Assembly (NCBI RefSeq): GCF_001632365.1
Contig: NW_024468518.1
Span: forward strand, 724,199 to 788,198
Length of the DNA: 64,000 bases
Direction: 5' to 3'
From: Laetiporus sulphureus 93-53
Lineage: Eukaryota; Basidiomycota; Agaricomycetes; Polyporales; Laetiporaceae
Of the stretch, positions 36,120-47,176 are shown piece by piece. Position numbers and translations under genes: made by a program. Numbering within the stretch: the stretch's first letter is position 1; the number at the start of each line of letters is the position of its first letter. Under the pieces are notes generated by a model. It ran no database searches, had not been told where the DNA came from, and saw only the letters and a program-made list of their open reading frames with translations.

Positions 36120-36755
36120 ATGGATCGCATCACACAGCTCCAGGATGAACTGCAACAGGCAAGCTCTCAACAATATACGACGAGGCGAAGCGGTTGATTT
36201 CTCGCCCAGCTCCTCACGATAATGTCTAGCACAATCGCGTTCCTCACGTCCCGAGCGAACTTCATGCAAACCAGCCCCGACGTTCCGATTACGAAGATGC
36301 GTCCGGAGGGCAAGGTCGACACGCCGGAGATGGCTGAAGGTTGTGTATCATGCGGTCTTGCATACAGCTGAACTGAAGTCGCGCTGCACTGGCAGCGAAC
36401 AGGAAGGAGCTGGTCGCCGACCTTATCGTGAAGGCGAAGCAGATTGACTATCTCATACAGTCGCTTCCGGAGCCTGAGCCAGAGGAGGTGCAGGTACGAG
36501 ACTGCGCTCATTTCTCTGATGTTTGTCCTGAGAAGATCTCAGGCGAACCGCTTTCGAGTCCTCGAGGAGGAGATGACTGAGGCGAATGCTGAGTACGTGC
36601 GAGCAGTTAACCGCGCAAGTGAGTTATTTTCTGCCTCACAACAGGAAATGAATCGATCAGTTGACCGTCGCGCAGAGAGCTTATACCAGCAGATATCGGC
36701 TGTCTTGCGAACTATGTTAGATGATCAGGATCTGCCGGACGACATGCCTGGTTAA
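36120..36755 (+). CDS. MED21: Mediator subunit Med21 (Srb7)
   Basis: Small coiled-coil subunit of the Mediator middle module, partner of Med7, required for RNA polymerase II transcription. Five exons: 36,120-36,158; 36,210-36,339; 36,396-36,493; 36,543-36,618; 36,676-36,755; 140 residues. It starts MDRITQLQDELQQ and continues LLTIMSSTIAFLTSRA, ELVADLIVKAKQIDYLIQSL and EYVRAVNRAKSLYQQI, all in the family's order and length. Intron 1 uses a GC donor (CAG|gcaagc...cccag). Intron 4 (57 nt) is a multiple of three without stop. Splicing it gives the expected NRAKSLYQQI, while retention would insert 19 residues into the helix. Confidence 0.93.
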
Positions 36756-38036
36756 ATGTTCCAAAGAGGCTCTAATTGATTGCTCACTTCGTTCACGCCG
36801 TGCTGTCGTCGGCATCACCTGGACTGTGTCAGCGGTGCTACTTTGTCATTTCACAACAGCCTCTGTCAATACACTGTACACCACCGACTCATCGAGATAA
36901 CAGCAGAAATCCTTCCGTACTCGCCCGCTCTGTTTACAGTGGAAACAGAGCGGGCGAATACGGAAGGGCGGAAATCATATAAGTACGCACCTGCATTACT
37001 GTCGCAGTGATGATAACGATTTTCCACCAACGGCGAGAAATGATCAGAAGGCGTTGTCCCACTTAGGTTGCTCTCCGTTAACAAGCCAAAGATCATGACA
37101 GAAAGTCTAGGAAATTATGGTGCCCCGGCGTTAGCCAGGCGCCACCTTCCTGTCTCATGGGCACAGAGGTCGGTTAGGGCTGCAAACGACTGGGGATCAC
37201 AGATTGCGGACTAATGGCAGGTGAATTGGTTCATTGTTCTCAGCACATAGTGGCGCAAATTTAGGATGGCACATCTTCGATTGCCGCCTCTTTGGATACA
37301 CTATATATCATGGCGCACTATTATGGGCTTTGCGCACGACTTGCCTCGCAAGGAAACAAAATGGGCGCGCATACAAAGCGATGGCTAAATGTTTTCATTT
37401 AATTCGAGAGCTGTGTATCGTAAGTGGGTACTGGTGGATGCTACATGTAGTGTTTGAGGCAGCTCACTTTCGACTTCATGCACATGTTGTCACCCAGTTT
37501 GCAACCATCGTCTGACGATTCCCGCATCGAAGGAGCGGCAACAAGTAGACACCTAATACTTGCTCAGATGCATAGGTCTTTGAACTAGGGCTGCTTCTAA
37601 AGCAGCTAAGTCATTTGTCGGTCGTCTGAATCTTCCACAGTGCGCATAGCACTACTGGCACCTCAAACCACATGATCCTGGTTCCATGGGCGTCGAAAAG
37701 TTTCCGATGGCAGTTTCGTAGTATATTAAATGAGTGCTGACGGTGAAACTGATACAGAGTGCAAGCTCAGAAGGATAGCCGTTAATTAAGTTAGAGAGCA
37801 GCAGCCCCGCCGATCGTGCGATCAACATGTAATCTAATCTAATCTGTGGCCACCTCGGGACGCTTAGTCCTCTGCCATCTCCTCGTCCACCTCAAGTCCA
37901 CCTCGCCACTCTCGGCGACCATCAGAGACCGTTATCGCTAGTCTCTCAGTGATATTTAGCTCTGACGGAGAGTGATAACAGGGAATTACAGTAGCAACCA
38001 CCACAACTCACCACCTGAACTCGCTGAATAATCAAC
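36756..38036. other. Intergenic region before cullin
   Basis: 1.28 kb. Apart from the hairpin at 36,911-36,967 I see no feature. The open frame at 37,234-37,515 has no recognisable motif or splice partner and is probably chance. Confidence 0.5.
36911..36967. repeat. 57-bp hairpin with 25-bp arms
   Basis: The left arm (36,911-36,935, starting CCTTCCGTACTCGCC) and the right arm (36,943-36,967) are reverse complements with one mismatch, separated by 7 bp. It lies about 150 bp after the MED21 stop. It could act as a stem-loop in the transcript end or be a tiny inverted-repeat element. Confidence 0.85.
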
Positions 38037-41000
38037 ATGACGGACGTCTTCACCATTTTGAGTCTGCCAAAGACTTCCGACGCCTTCAGTGCAGCATTCA
38101 CGTCTAGCACACATGTTGCCGATCCGGGGTCGGCTTCTCCTCCACGCAAGATGGCACGCTTGGACGTCGATTCCGATTCTGCATCTACCTCCAGGTCTCG
38201 CGCCTCCAGCAGGCCCCAGCCGCGCGAAGGCGGCGGACCTGTGGTGATCAAGTTCATAGGACTAGCAGGTATGATCACGCATCTGAATCTCAGTAAATGA
38301 TGGCTGGAAGTCAGCAGCCCAACCGTCTACCAGTGCTCAGGGCGACAGAGATTTCGCTCTTGTCAAGCGAAGCATCCGAGTTTTGTTGAGCAAAGATAGT
38401 CGCGATGTTCTGCCTGCCACTTATGATCAGATCTACCGAGCGTGTCGTTCTGCTGTATGTGTGCATGGACGTGGAGAAGGTTTGTACGAGAACGTGCGCC
38501 TTGAGCTGGAGAGATGCATCGGAGGTCTTGCGAATGGCCTGCTCCAGAGCAGAGCGGAGGCGGTGGAATGGCTTGTTGCCTTCAATGATGTATGCGCTTG
38601 GTTCGAGAGAGCAGTGGTACAACTTTCAATTATCTCTTCGCATGATTTTCACTGAGGCATATCCAGGGCTTTTTAGAATCCACATTGACGTACCTCGATA
38701 GGACATACGTGACAAGCAGGAAGGAACTACGCGACATTCAGTAAGACCCCACGTAATTCCGTCATCGCACATTAACCTTATGTCTGCATAGCACTCTATC
38801 ATACGATTCTTTTGCTGCACGTATCTTCGAGAATGCCGGCATCATGGAGCGACTACGCGCAGGTATCAAATCATGGCTAGAATGGGAACGCAGCCAACCG
38901 TAAGAGGGCTGTCTCTTTGCATATTTTCACGGTATTTAATACTCTGGGTCCACAGTGCACCTCACAAATTGAGGGACCAGATTCTGAAGCTCATCCGACA
39001 CTTGTTTGTGCATGGCCAGTACCATGCAGTTTTCGAGTCCTTCTACATCAGCCTTACGCGGTCGTTCTACGCCGCCGAGTCTGCGGAGCGCGCCGAAGCA
39101 CTGAAAGGCAATGCACAGAAGTTTTTGAAGCATTGCGAGCACCGCAGGCAGGAAGAAGACCAGCGTGCGAGGGACGTACTGCCTGAGTCGAGTCGGGGAG
39201 AGATTATAGATGTCACTGATAAGGCACTGCTGTCGAGCAGACTTGTCTGGCTAGCAAAAGATGGTGTGTTCCATGTTCGATTCAACAGCTCGTACGAGTT
39301 TGCTAAGGTGTTATCGTCACTCAGCACTCGGCCCGTTGATGGAGAAGAAAAACGAACAAAACTTGGGCAAGATGTACCACTTGTTCGCTAAAGTAGATGG
39401 ATTGAATGTCCTATGTGCTGCCTTCAAGCTGCATGTCCAGGTATGTGGAGGACACCCAATGCGCCACAAAGCAGTATGCTGATCGCTTACGATAGAACAC
39501 CGTGCGCAACATTGTCAAAGATGTCGAGCGCGACGAGGACATGGTCCCGCGTCTTCTCGAATTCAAGGCATTTGCTGACCGCCTCGTGAACGACGCCTTC
39601 GCTGACACAGTCAGCGACGGCCAACAAAGTACTGCGCTGCAAGCCAGCGCCTCCATCTCCGCGCGCTCGCCGAAAAAGGTACCCAACAAGGACTTCGGCT
39701 ACGCGCTGATCGACGCGTTCCAGTCTGGCTTCAAGACACGGCGGAACAAGCCTGCAGAGATGATCGCGAAGTACCTCGATCGTGCGATGCGCAAGGGGCA
39801 GAAGGGCAAGAAGGACGAGGAGTTCCAGGCGGAGCTGGACGCAATGCTCGGACTGTACAGGTTCACGGACGATAAGGATGTGTTCAGGACGTTCTATCAC
39901 CGCGCGCTGGCGAAGCGGCTGTTGCTCGAGCGGTCGGCGTCGGACGACTTTGAAAAGGCGATGCTGAAAAAGTTACAGGAACGTGCGTACGCGACTTTAC
40001 GGTGTTGCATCAATCATAGAACTGATTGTTGTGTTCATTTCTGCCAGAGTATGACCCTGAATTCGGTATGGGGGACAAGATGTTCAGCGATCTAATGCTC
40101 TCTCGCGACCTGATGGGCGAGTATCACGAGCAGCGCGCGCGATTTGGTGATGAGTCTAGCCAGAATCTGTCGGTCATGGTCCTTCAGAGCAGCAACTGGC
40201 CATTTGCGGCGCGGAAGCAAGACGTTGATCTTCCGCCAAATGTGTGGTGTCGCTCATGTTATACGGTTGAGTGTCACAGCTAACAGGGTTCGCAACATCA
40301 CAGATGCAAGATGAACTGAACGAATATGCTGCCTTCTACAAGCACAAGCACACAGGGCGCAAGTTGGATTGGGATCATGCACTCGGCACGGCTACGCTCA
40401 GGGCGAAGTTCAAGAATGGGGAGAAAGAGCTCTCTGTCAGCCTATACCAGGCCATCGTCCTCCTGCTCTTTAACGAAAGTGCCGAGATTCATTTCCGAGA
40501 TATCAAGGAACAGGTTCGGATGGGTCAGTATTTTGACCTCAGCTGATTATCATGTGGCCACTGACAACCCCGCAGAGGACTCGGAACTACGACGGACTTT
40601 GCAGAGTCTCGCATTGGGAAAAAAGCGGGTACTAAAAAAGGTGCCGATGAGCAAGGACGTAAAGGATGACGACGTCTTCCAATTCAATGCCGACTTCACG
40701 GACCCCCACTACCAGGTGCACATCAACTCCATTCAAGTCAAGGAGACGGTGGGTTCCGTTTCATCTCCCAACTCCGACTCTGTCTTGCTCACATGTGTAC
40801 CACTAGCCGGAGGAGAGCCGGCGCACGCAGACGTCCATTGAAGGCGACCGGAAGCACGCGCTAGATGCGGCGATCGTGCGAGTAATGAAGGCGCGGAAAG
40901 AGCTGCACTACGAGCAGCTGAAGGCGGAGACAATCATCGCGGTGAAGAGCCACTTTTCGCCCGAGGTGAGCGTGATTAAACAGCGCATCCAAGGGCTAGT

Positions 41001-41061
41001 TGAGCAGGAGTACCTGCGGCGGGACGAGAAGGACATGAACCTGTACATCTACGTGGCTTGA
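38037..41061 (+). CDS. CUL4: Cullin-4
   Basis: Scaffold of CUL4-DDB1 type RING ubiquitin ligases, nuclear, acting in DNA repair, replication and chromatin control. Eleven exons: 38,037-38,268; 38,315-38,616; 38,667-38,740; 38,792-38,899; 38,956-39,263; 39,325-39,440; 39,496-39,982; 40,048-40,241; 40,304-40,523; 40,576-40,748; 40,807-41,061; 822 residues. An N-terminal extension of about 80 residues is Ser/Arg-rich. Cullin repeats follow, then KDVFRTFYHRALAKRLL, ELRRTLQSLALGKKRVL and VHINSIQVKET. The C-terminal winged helix has the neddylation Lys about 766 in IVRVMKARKEL and ends NLYIYVA. I assigned CUL4 over CUL1 and CUL3 because of ELRRTLQSLALGK and INSIQVKET. The acceptor of exon 2 is uncertain by 3 nt. 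Confidence 0.9.
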
Positions 41062-41372
41062 TTCGGATTGTGCGTGTTTGTATGCATCGCTTGTCCTCCT
41101 ACTGCTGCGCTGCGCATAGAATTGTATTCATTCATGACATTTTCTTGATCCTACGCTCCGGTGAACGGAAGTGGTATGGATGTGGCGCGGTACCGAGGCG
41201 AGGGGCGGGAGAGGGCAAGACAGCCGCAGCCAGCTGATCGCTCGTGCGCTGCCATATCAGGGTAGGCGCCTGCACCCTTCTTCTCGACTTCGCGTGATGG
41301 TCAGTCCACGGGGCCCGCGGTCTCAATCTTGTTGCCTGTCCGAAAAGATGGACATCCTCGTCATGAACCACC

Positions 41373-42719
41373 ATGTCCCCCGTCCCCTCCCCGTCCTCCT
41401 CCTCGTCTACGCAGCCCATCCCCCGCGATGACTCTCCGATCGCCATCGGCCAGCATGTGCGTTTCGACGCCGACTGCGTGCTTATCCCCGACCCAAGCCC
41501 GGTCTCGCGCATGCCCCGCCTTGTGACCAAGTCTTATTCCGTTCCGCTCTGGAGGAAGCGCGGCCAGGATCCGTCGTCCGTGTCAGACTCCGAGCTCGAT
41601 CGCGAGGACGAGCATGTCGTGCTGAAGGTCTCCGTGCCCAGGTGAGTACTTCGGTCGTCTCGCACGTCCATGCTGACGCCGCACAGCATCGCAATCAAGT
41701 CACGCTCACCATCAAGGTCGGAGGCAGCTCAGCAGCCGCTGGTGCCGTGCATAGTATACCACGATCATGATTGCCACCCGGTTTGCGCGAGAGGACACCG
41801 TCGGCAGGCGTCGTTGCCCTCTACTCCGCGATTGGATGTTGTCACTGTCCCTCTACGCCCCTGCTGTCCGAATTGCTACCACATCACTGAAGAGTGTCTC
41901 CGCGAGGGCTCAGCATGGGAGGAAAAGTTCACGCGTGGTGCGCGGCGCTTGCGGGCGTCAAGTGCCGACGCTCGTCCTGCGCATTCTAGCCAGACGTTGT
42001 TCGACACGATACCGGGCTTCGACTCGATCATAGCTGTGGATGAGGTGGACAAGCGTCGTAGAGCTCGCGTTAATGAGAAATCGCTCTCCACGTCAATACC
42101 CGAGTTCGATCTGCACAGCGACGACGAGGAACTTCTGCTTCCCTCATTAGCACACAGGGCCGCGACTATGCGACGCGCTCTCGGTAAATCACGTCGCAGC
42201 GCAAGGTTGGACCATACAGCTGAGCTGAAATTGGCTGCCACGAGAGCCCAGGCAAGCACCGTATTCTCGCCAGTCACGCCGCCTGATTCTCCTCTATATG
42301 GTGAAGGCCACCACGCGCTTCACCTCGAGATGGGCGAGAGTCCGCCCCTTGATCTGCCGCTTCATGATCCGAGGGAGGATCAGAAACTACCACCGCCACC
42401 GCCACCAATCCTCCCCTCTTACTCCAACTGTACGAACGGTTCGATGCCAAATCTCCTCTCAAATACCCTTCCTCGCTCTAGATCCTCGACTCCGAGCGTG
42501 TCACCGATACCTGGCGCTATATTCCCTCACTTTTCATCTATATCGACACCTGTGCACATGCACCTGCTTGGGCGCCCTTCGCTGGACCACATGCACACCG
42601 GATCGGTGGGCAGGCGGCGGCCACATCTACACCTGCCGGGCCCGGGGTCGTTTTTCAAGGTCTCTGCGGAAATTCTGAAGGGCGTCAGCATGAGCGGGGG
42701 CGCACCGCTCTCGGTGTGA
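41373..42719 (+). CDS. Unrecognised Ser/Pro-rich protein
   Basis: Two exons, 41,373-41,641 and 41,687-42,719, give 433 residues. The intron has consensus ends (AG|gtgagt...cacag) and keeps phase. Visible features are a Ser/Pro-rich start, GQHVRFDADCVLIPDP, a possible small Cys cluster (CCPNCYHITEEC), an acidic SDDEELLLPSL stretch, a poly-Pro run (LPPPPPPI), Ser/Thr-rich linkers and a Lys/Gly end. No enzyme motif or membrane segment is seen. It lies 311 bp after CUL4 on the same strand. I do not recognise the family; a basidiomycete-specific regulatory or disordered protein is possible. Confidence 0.75.
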
Positions 42720-43950
42720 TGTGGGCCATACTGTAAATCAGTTGATGTGTGAACCTCCGCTGTAGGCCGTCAGAAACACTCGCTGAATGCGCATGATGTG
42801 CGTGCGCCACTGCCGCTATTCGCCTGCATCAAGGTGAAACTGATCATTTTTTCTGCCGAGAAGAAAGGGCGTCTCGGTTTTCATTTTAGGAGAGAGTTTA
42901 ATGCTCTGTTTGGTAAAGTGGCATATCGTGTGATTCATATTGCTTTGAGGGACTCCTTGGATATCGTGGTGCGTTGTATGCATGTCCTGGTGCTGTTGTT
43001 CTGGCCTCTTGTCTGCTGTGCTGTCGATACTGTTATAGTCAGGTCTTATTGTCTTGTGTGAATGGTAACGTTTGCAACAGCATGTGCTCCGTTGTGGCGC
43101 GATCAAATCTAGCTGGCGGTTGAGCTTACATCGCAGTTCGCAGGAACGCGTCCCATTGACTGACTGCATCACGCCATCAGCAGAACCGTGCGGACGCATC
43201 AACCATCAGCACCGCCCGCTGAAGCTTGGAGATGCCATCGGTCTGACTCTGCATGAAAGAGTTACACAGCGGTGATGCTGAGCGAGAGTGGCCGATGCGG
43301 TCGGGGACGACGAGAGGCAGCGCACGGATTCCCATTGTCGGACGGTCCGCTTGGAGCGCGATTACATGCTGACGATGTTGATCCATGAGCTGAAAAATCC
43401 AGAGCAATGTCGGATAGTAAATTAGGGACGGATGATTTGTTCGGCAGCGCCAGTATCGCGTTCCCAACCGCACCCGTGTAATGCGCCTGATATTATTCGG
43501 GGCCATACAGCTCGACGAGAGTCCGGGACAAGCGTAACATCGACACCCGCTCGCCGCGTCGATGATAGCGTAGTGACGAGCCAGATAATTGCAAAGAGAC
43601 CGCTAACAGTTGTAGTCATTGTTTCACGCCCGCGCGTGCCTGGGCGACAGCGGTCCCGCCGAGTGCCAGCGCTTGCCCTCCCCTCCGCACTGCCGTCCCG
43701 CCCATCCACTCACCTTCATTTTCTTCCCCTTTCTTACCCCGTCGCCCTGCACGTTCTGTGCGCGAGCTGTTCAGTGAGCGTCCCGGCCATCACCTATTGT
43801 TCATCACGGCCTGACATCCCATCACAGTAATCTGCCTTCTCGGCGGTTCGCTCTGGGCTGACATCAACCGGTGTCCATACATCTCTCTTCCCCTTGAACT
43901 CCTCCGTTCCCTATTTTCTTCCTTTTCTCCCCCGTGTATATCTACCAGCC
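42720..43950. other. Intergenic region upstream of G-alpha
   Basis: 1.23 kb. Pyrimidine-rich tracts (about 43,690-43,930) lead into the G-alpha start and probably hold its promoter and 5' leader. Open frames on both strands look like chance. Confidence 0.5.
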
Positions 43951-45583
43951 ATGGGCGCGTGCTTGTCGTCCGGCCCGCTCGACAATGTCACTGAGGAAGA
44001 TAAGAGGCGCCATCGGGAAGCAGAGAAGAGTCTCAAGGAGGTGCGTCATCCCGCCCTCTCGCACGCGTGCCCATCGCTCACCTGCCCGGTCGCGATTTCA
44101 GGCAAAAGCCCGGCTGTCCAAGCAGGTCAAGGTGAGCCCGCTCTCTGGCAGCCCTGTGCTGCAGAAGCTCATCTGCGCAGGTCCTCCTACTCGGCTCCGG
44201 AGACTCGGGGAAGTCCACCATCCTCAAACAGATGCGCCTTATCCATAAGGTGCCCTTCTCCGACCAGGAGGTTGAGTCATACCGGCAGCTCGTGTTCAAC
44301 AACCTCACGCATGGCCTCAAGTACCTCATTGATTCGATGGAGGATATGGAGCTCGAGGTCTCGCCAGAGAACGAGCAGTATGTGCAGCTGATCACTGATG
44401 CGCCGGACCTAAAAGACGGCGAGGCATTCCCGGAGCAATATCATGAGCCGTTGCAGAAGTTGTGGGAGGATATCAACGTCCAGAAGGCATGGGAGAGAGG
44501 GAACGAAGCTGCCCTGCCGGACAAGTGAGCATCCTCCGGTCTTCCGCGCGCATAGATGAAGCTGAGTTATGCGTTCACAGCCTCATCTACTACTTCCCAG
44601 ACTTGGATAGGCTGTTTGACCCAGCATATGTTCCAAACGAGCAAGACATCGTCCAGGCTCGTGCGCGGACCATTGGCATCACAGAAACGGTGTTTCAACT
44701 CAAGGACCATGAGATGCTCATGGTGGACGTCGGTGGCCAGAAGAGCGAACGTCGGAAATGGATTCATTGTTTCCAAGATGTGACAAGTATTCTCTTCTTG
44801 GTGAGTCTCAGCGGGTACGACCAATGTCTGGTTGAGGACAAGGACGCGGTATGTTATTCTTCATTATCGAGGCAACATCCTGGACTGATCAACGATCAGA
44901 ATCAAATGCAAGACGCGATGACCATCTGGGACTCGATATGTCATTCGCAATGGTTCAAGCAGACATCAATCGTTCGTACACTTTGACTTGAGCATCATTT
45001 GTTGTGTTGATGTGCATATATGCGCGCAGATCCTTTTCCTGAATAAGAACGACCTGTTCGAGAAGAAAGTTGAGCATTCGAACATCAAGAACTTTTTCCC
45101 GGTGGGTGCCAATGATCTCATCGCCGCTTCCCAGCTGGTGCTAATACATCGGCGATAGGACTATGAGGGCCAGCCGGGCGATGCCAGTGCAGGTCGGGAT
45201 TATTTCAAGAAACGTTTTGCACGGTTAGCGCAGAAGGCGAACCAAAAGGAACGAGAAGTCTATATCCAGTACGTTCTTCGGCTGGGTGGTCCTTCAAGGA
45301 GCGATTGGGTGGCTGACATTTGTCCAAGTACAACTACCGCAACAGATACCGCGATGCTTCGGATAGTTATGGCTGCTGTCGAAGGTCAGTCTAATCTTTA
45401 CATCTGAACTCGTTTGTAGCTGACGAGTTTCTGTGCAGAGTGAGTGTCTTGTTCTTTCTCTATCCCCCCGCATCCACACCTTTCTTCCCTCCTTTGTCAC
45501 CTTGACCGCATGCTTAATACGACGGCGACCCATCCTTCAGCATCATTCTTCGACAAAGCCTTCAGACTGCGGCACTGATCTAG
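43951..45583 (+). CDS. Heterotrimeric G protein alpha subunit
   Basis: GTP-binding switch acting with seven-helix receptors at the plasma membrane, in fungi in pheromone and nutrient signalling. Ten exons: 43,951-44,040; 44,102-44,131; 44,181-44,524; 44,581-44,848; 44,900-44,971; 45,030-45,101; 45,159-45,268; 45,329-45,384; 45,439; 45,541-45,583; 361 residues, the family length. MGACLS carries a myristoylation Gly and palmitoylation Cys. P-loop GSGDSGKST (45-53) differs from the usual GAGESGKST. Arg182 and Thr185 lie in RARTIGITET, Gln208 in DVGGQKSE, with NKND at 273-276 and TATDT. The end IILRQSLQTAALI lacks the pertussis-site Cys. Joining VE to IILRQ in frame needs a one-base exon. Agaricomycetes carry many G-alpha paralogues, so no symbol is given. 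Confidence 0.93.
45439..45439 (+). other. 1-nt microexon of the G-alpha gene
   Basis: The sequence 'ctgtgcag|A|gtgagtg' gives a consensus acceptor and donor around one base. The upstream exon ends GTC GAA G at 45,384 and the last exon begins C ATC ATT CTT at 45,541. G+A+C makes the conserved Asp of AVEDIIL. Without the extra base the frame shifts to a 12-residue unrelated tail. No other acceptor/donor pair between them gives the needed length (1 modulo 3). Confidence 0.7.
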
Positions 45584-47176
45584 TGTGATGCCATTTTATT
45601 CATTTCTTGATTTATGCCACGTCATCATCTCCCTGGATTTTTTATTACGCGATGCCACTGTTCTGCTGTACTCATATCCTATCCTCCTCTTCGGCCATTC
45701 TTGTTTTATAATTCCTCGCCGTCCGCTTCGAGAATTCCACGTCTTCTTTTTGTCTCACTACCCTCCGCGTTGTTGTTTTTTTAACTCATTTTCCTTCCCG
45801 GAACCCATTCATAACTGTTCATGACCATTGCAACTCATCCACGTCTTCCTTTCTGGTGTCCTACTACGCGTCTAATTTTCGTCCGCGCCTCCATCGTAAC
45901 CTCCGGAATATCATGCTCGGACTTGGCAATGTACCCGCACCGCTGCGCTGTCCCTCGTCTTGCAGCACAATCATAAGCAATAATGTGGGTAACGTTCCCA
46001 CGTGGACTGCTATTGGCCGAAATCTCACTGCTATGCTTATTGGTCAGATTCGCGAAATTATGCTGTAACGATTCCAGCACGGACGATCCGCCCGTACCCG
46101 GCGTGCACATCAATGTTCACATCTGCATCCGCATTCGTGCTTGTGCGTGTGAGCTGTTCGGCAGGACTCCGTACAGCGCGGCGGTTTCACTTCATCGGGA
46201 CCCACGAGTGTCGCCGAAGATGCGGTTCTGGAAGACTTCTTGTGGTCGCTTGATGGGACGCATATGGCCGTATGTCTCGTATGTCTTTCTCGCCGCTTTT
46301 TATAAACCCTCATCATTATCCGCAATATGATACCACCTGTACTAGCTATAATTCAGCTACCTCTGACTGCTTTCCGGAAAATATACATTCGCTTTCGTTC
46401 GCTATGGCATCTCAGCGTCAGGGGCACGGGCGCCGAACGAGGCGTGCTATGAGTGGCTGGTCATTGCTGCGCAGTATCTCCTGAAGGAGTACGCCACCCC
46501 GACGCTCTAATTTGTGTGCGCTCCGACGATGGTGTGGATAAGCGTTGGCCATGCGTTTCATAGTGCGGGTCGGCGACGGCTGCGGCGCCCAGCGTGCGCT
46601 AGTGAGAGCGGCAGGAGATCTATGAGATAAGATCATTTTTTGGACATGATACTGTGAAAGCCATGGAAGGATTTACGGCGGCGGCTCGCTCCGTGAGAGG
46701 CATCTGAGTGCTGCCTTCCCCGTCGAGGACACGCGCACGTTCTTATGCTTCCGCAATACAACGGCAGCGGGACCTCTGCGGTCGAGACTCCTTCAGTTGC
46801 TTCCCCAGAAGAGAGCTCACTGCTAGGCAACACATATTACACCAGAAACTTTCCGAGACAGGTCACACCGATGCATGCCAATAGACAACTTATTCTCGTC
46901 GACCATGGGGTACATAGGCGAGGAGAAACATAACGCGCCGCCGTCCGCATGGTTAGGTAAGACGGAAGATGACGTCGGAACACAGAAATGTCCATTCTGT
47001 CCGAATGATTGTTCCGGCAGAGACACAACTCCGCCGTTCATCGATATCGAGGAGATGAACGCCGGCACGACACCGACCGTGGTATTCAATCCCCGAGTTG
47101 ACCGTCAGGTACATCCGCATATATTCCTGATGCAATATCAAGTACAACACACGAGAGAGAACAAAATGTTTCCCGC
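45584..47176. other. Intergenic region, no gene recognised
   Basis: 1.6 kb between the 3' ends of the G-alpha gene and the SDR gene. Many short frames; the longest (46,875-47,366, plus) runs antisense into the last SDR exon and shows no known domain. Confidence 0.5.

Noticed and set aside
38269..38314. Secondary-biosynthesis or other gene cluster organisation of the gene-rich part
   Set aside because: The genes are unrelated housekeeping functions on alternating strands; adjacency shows only shared or convergent intergenic regions.
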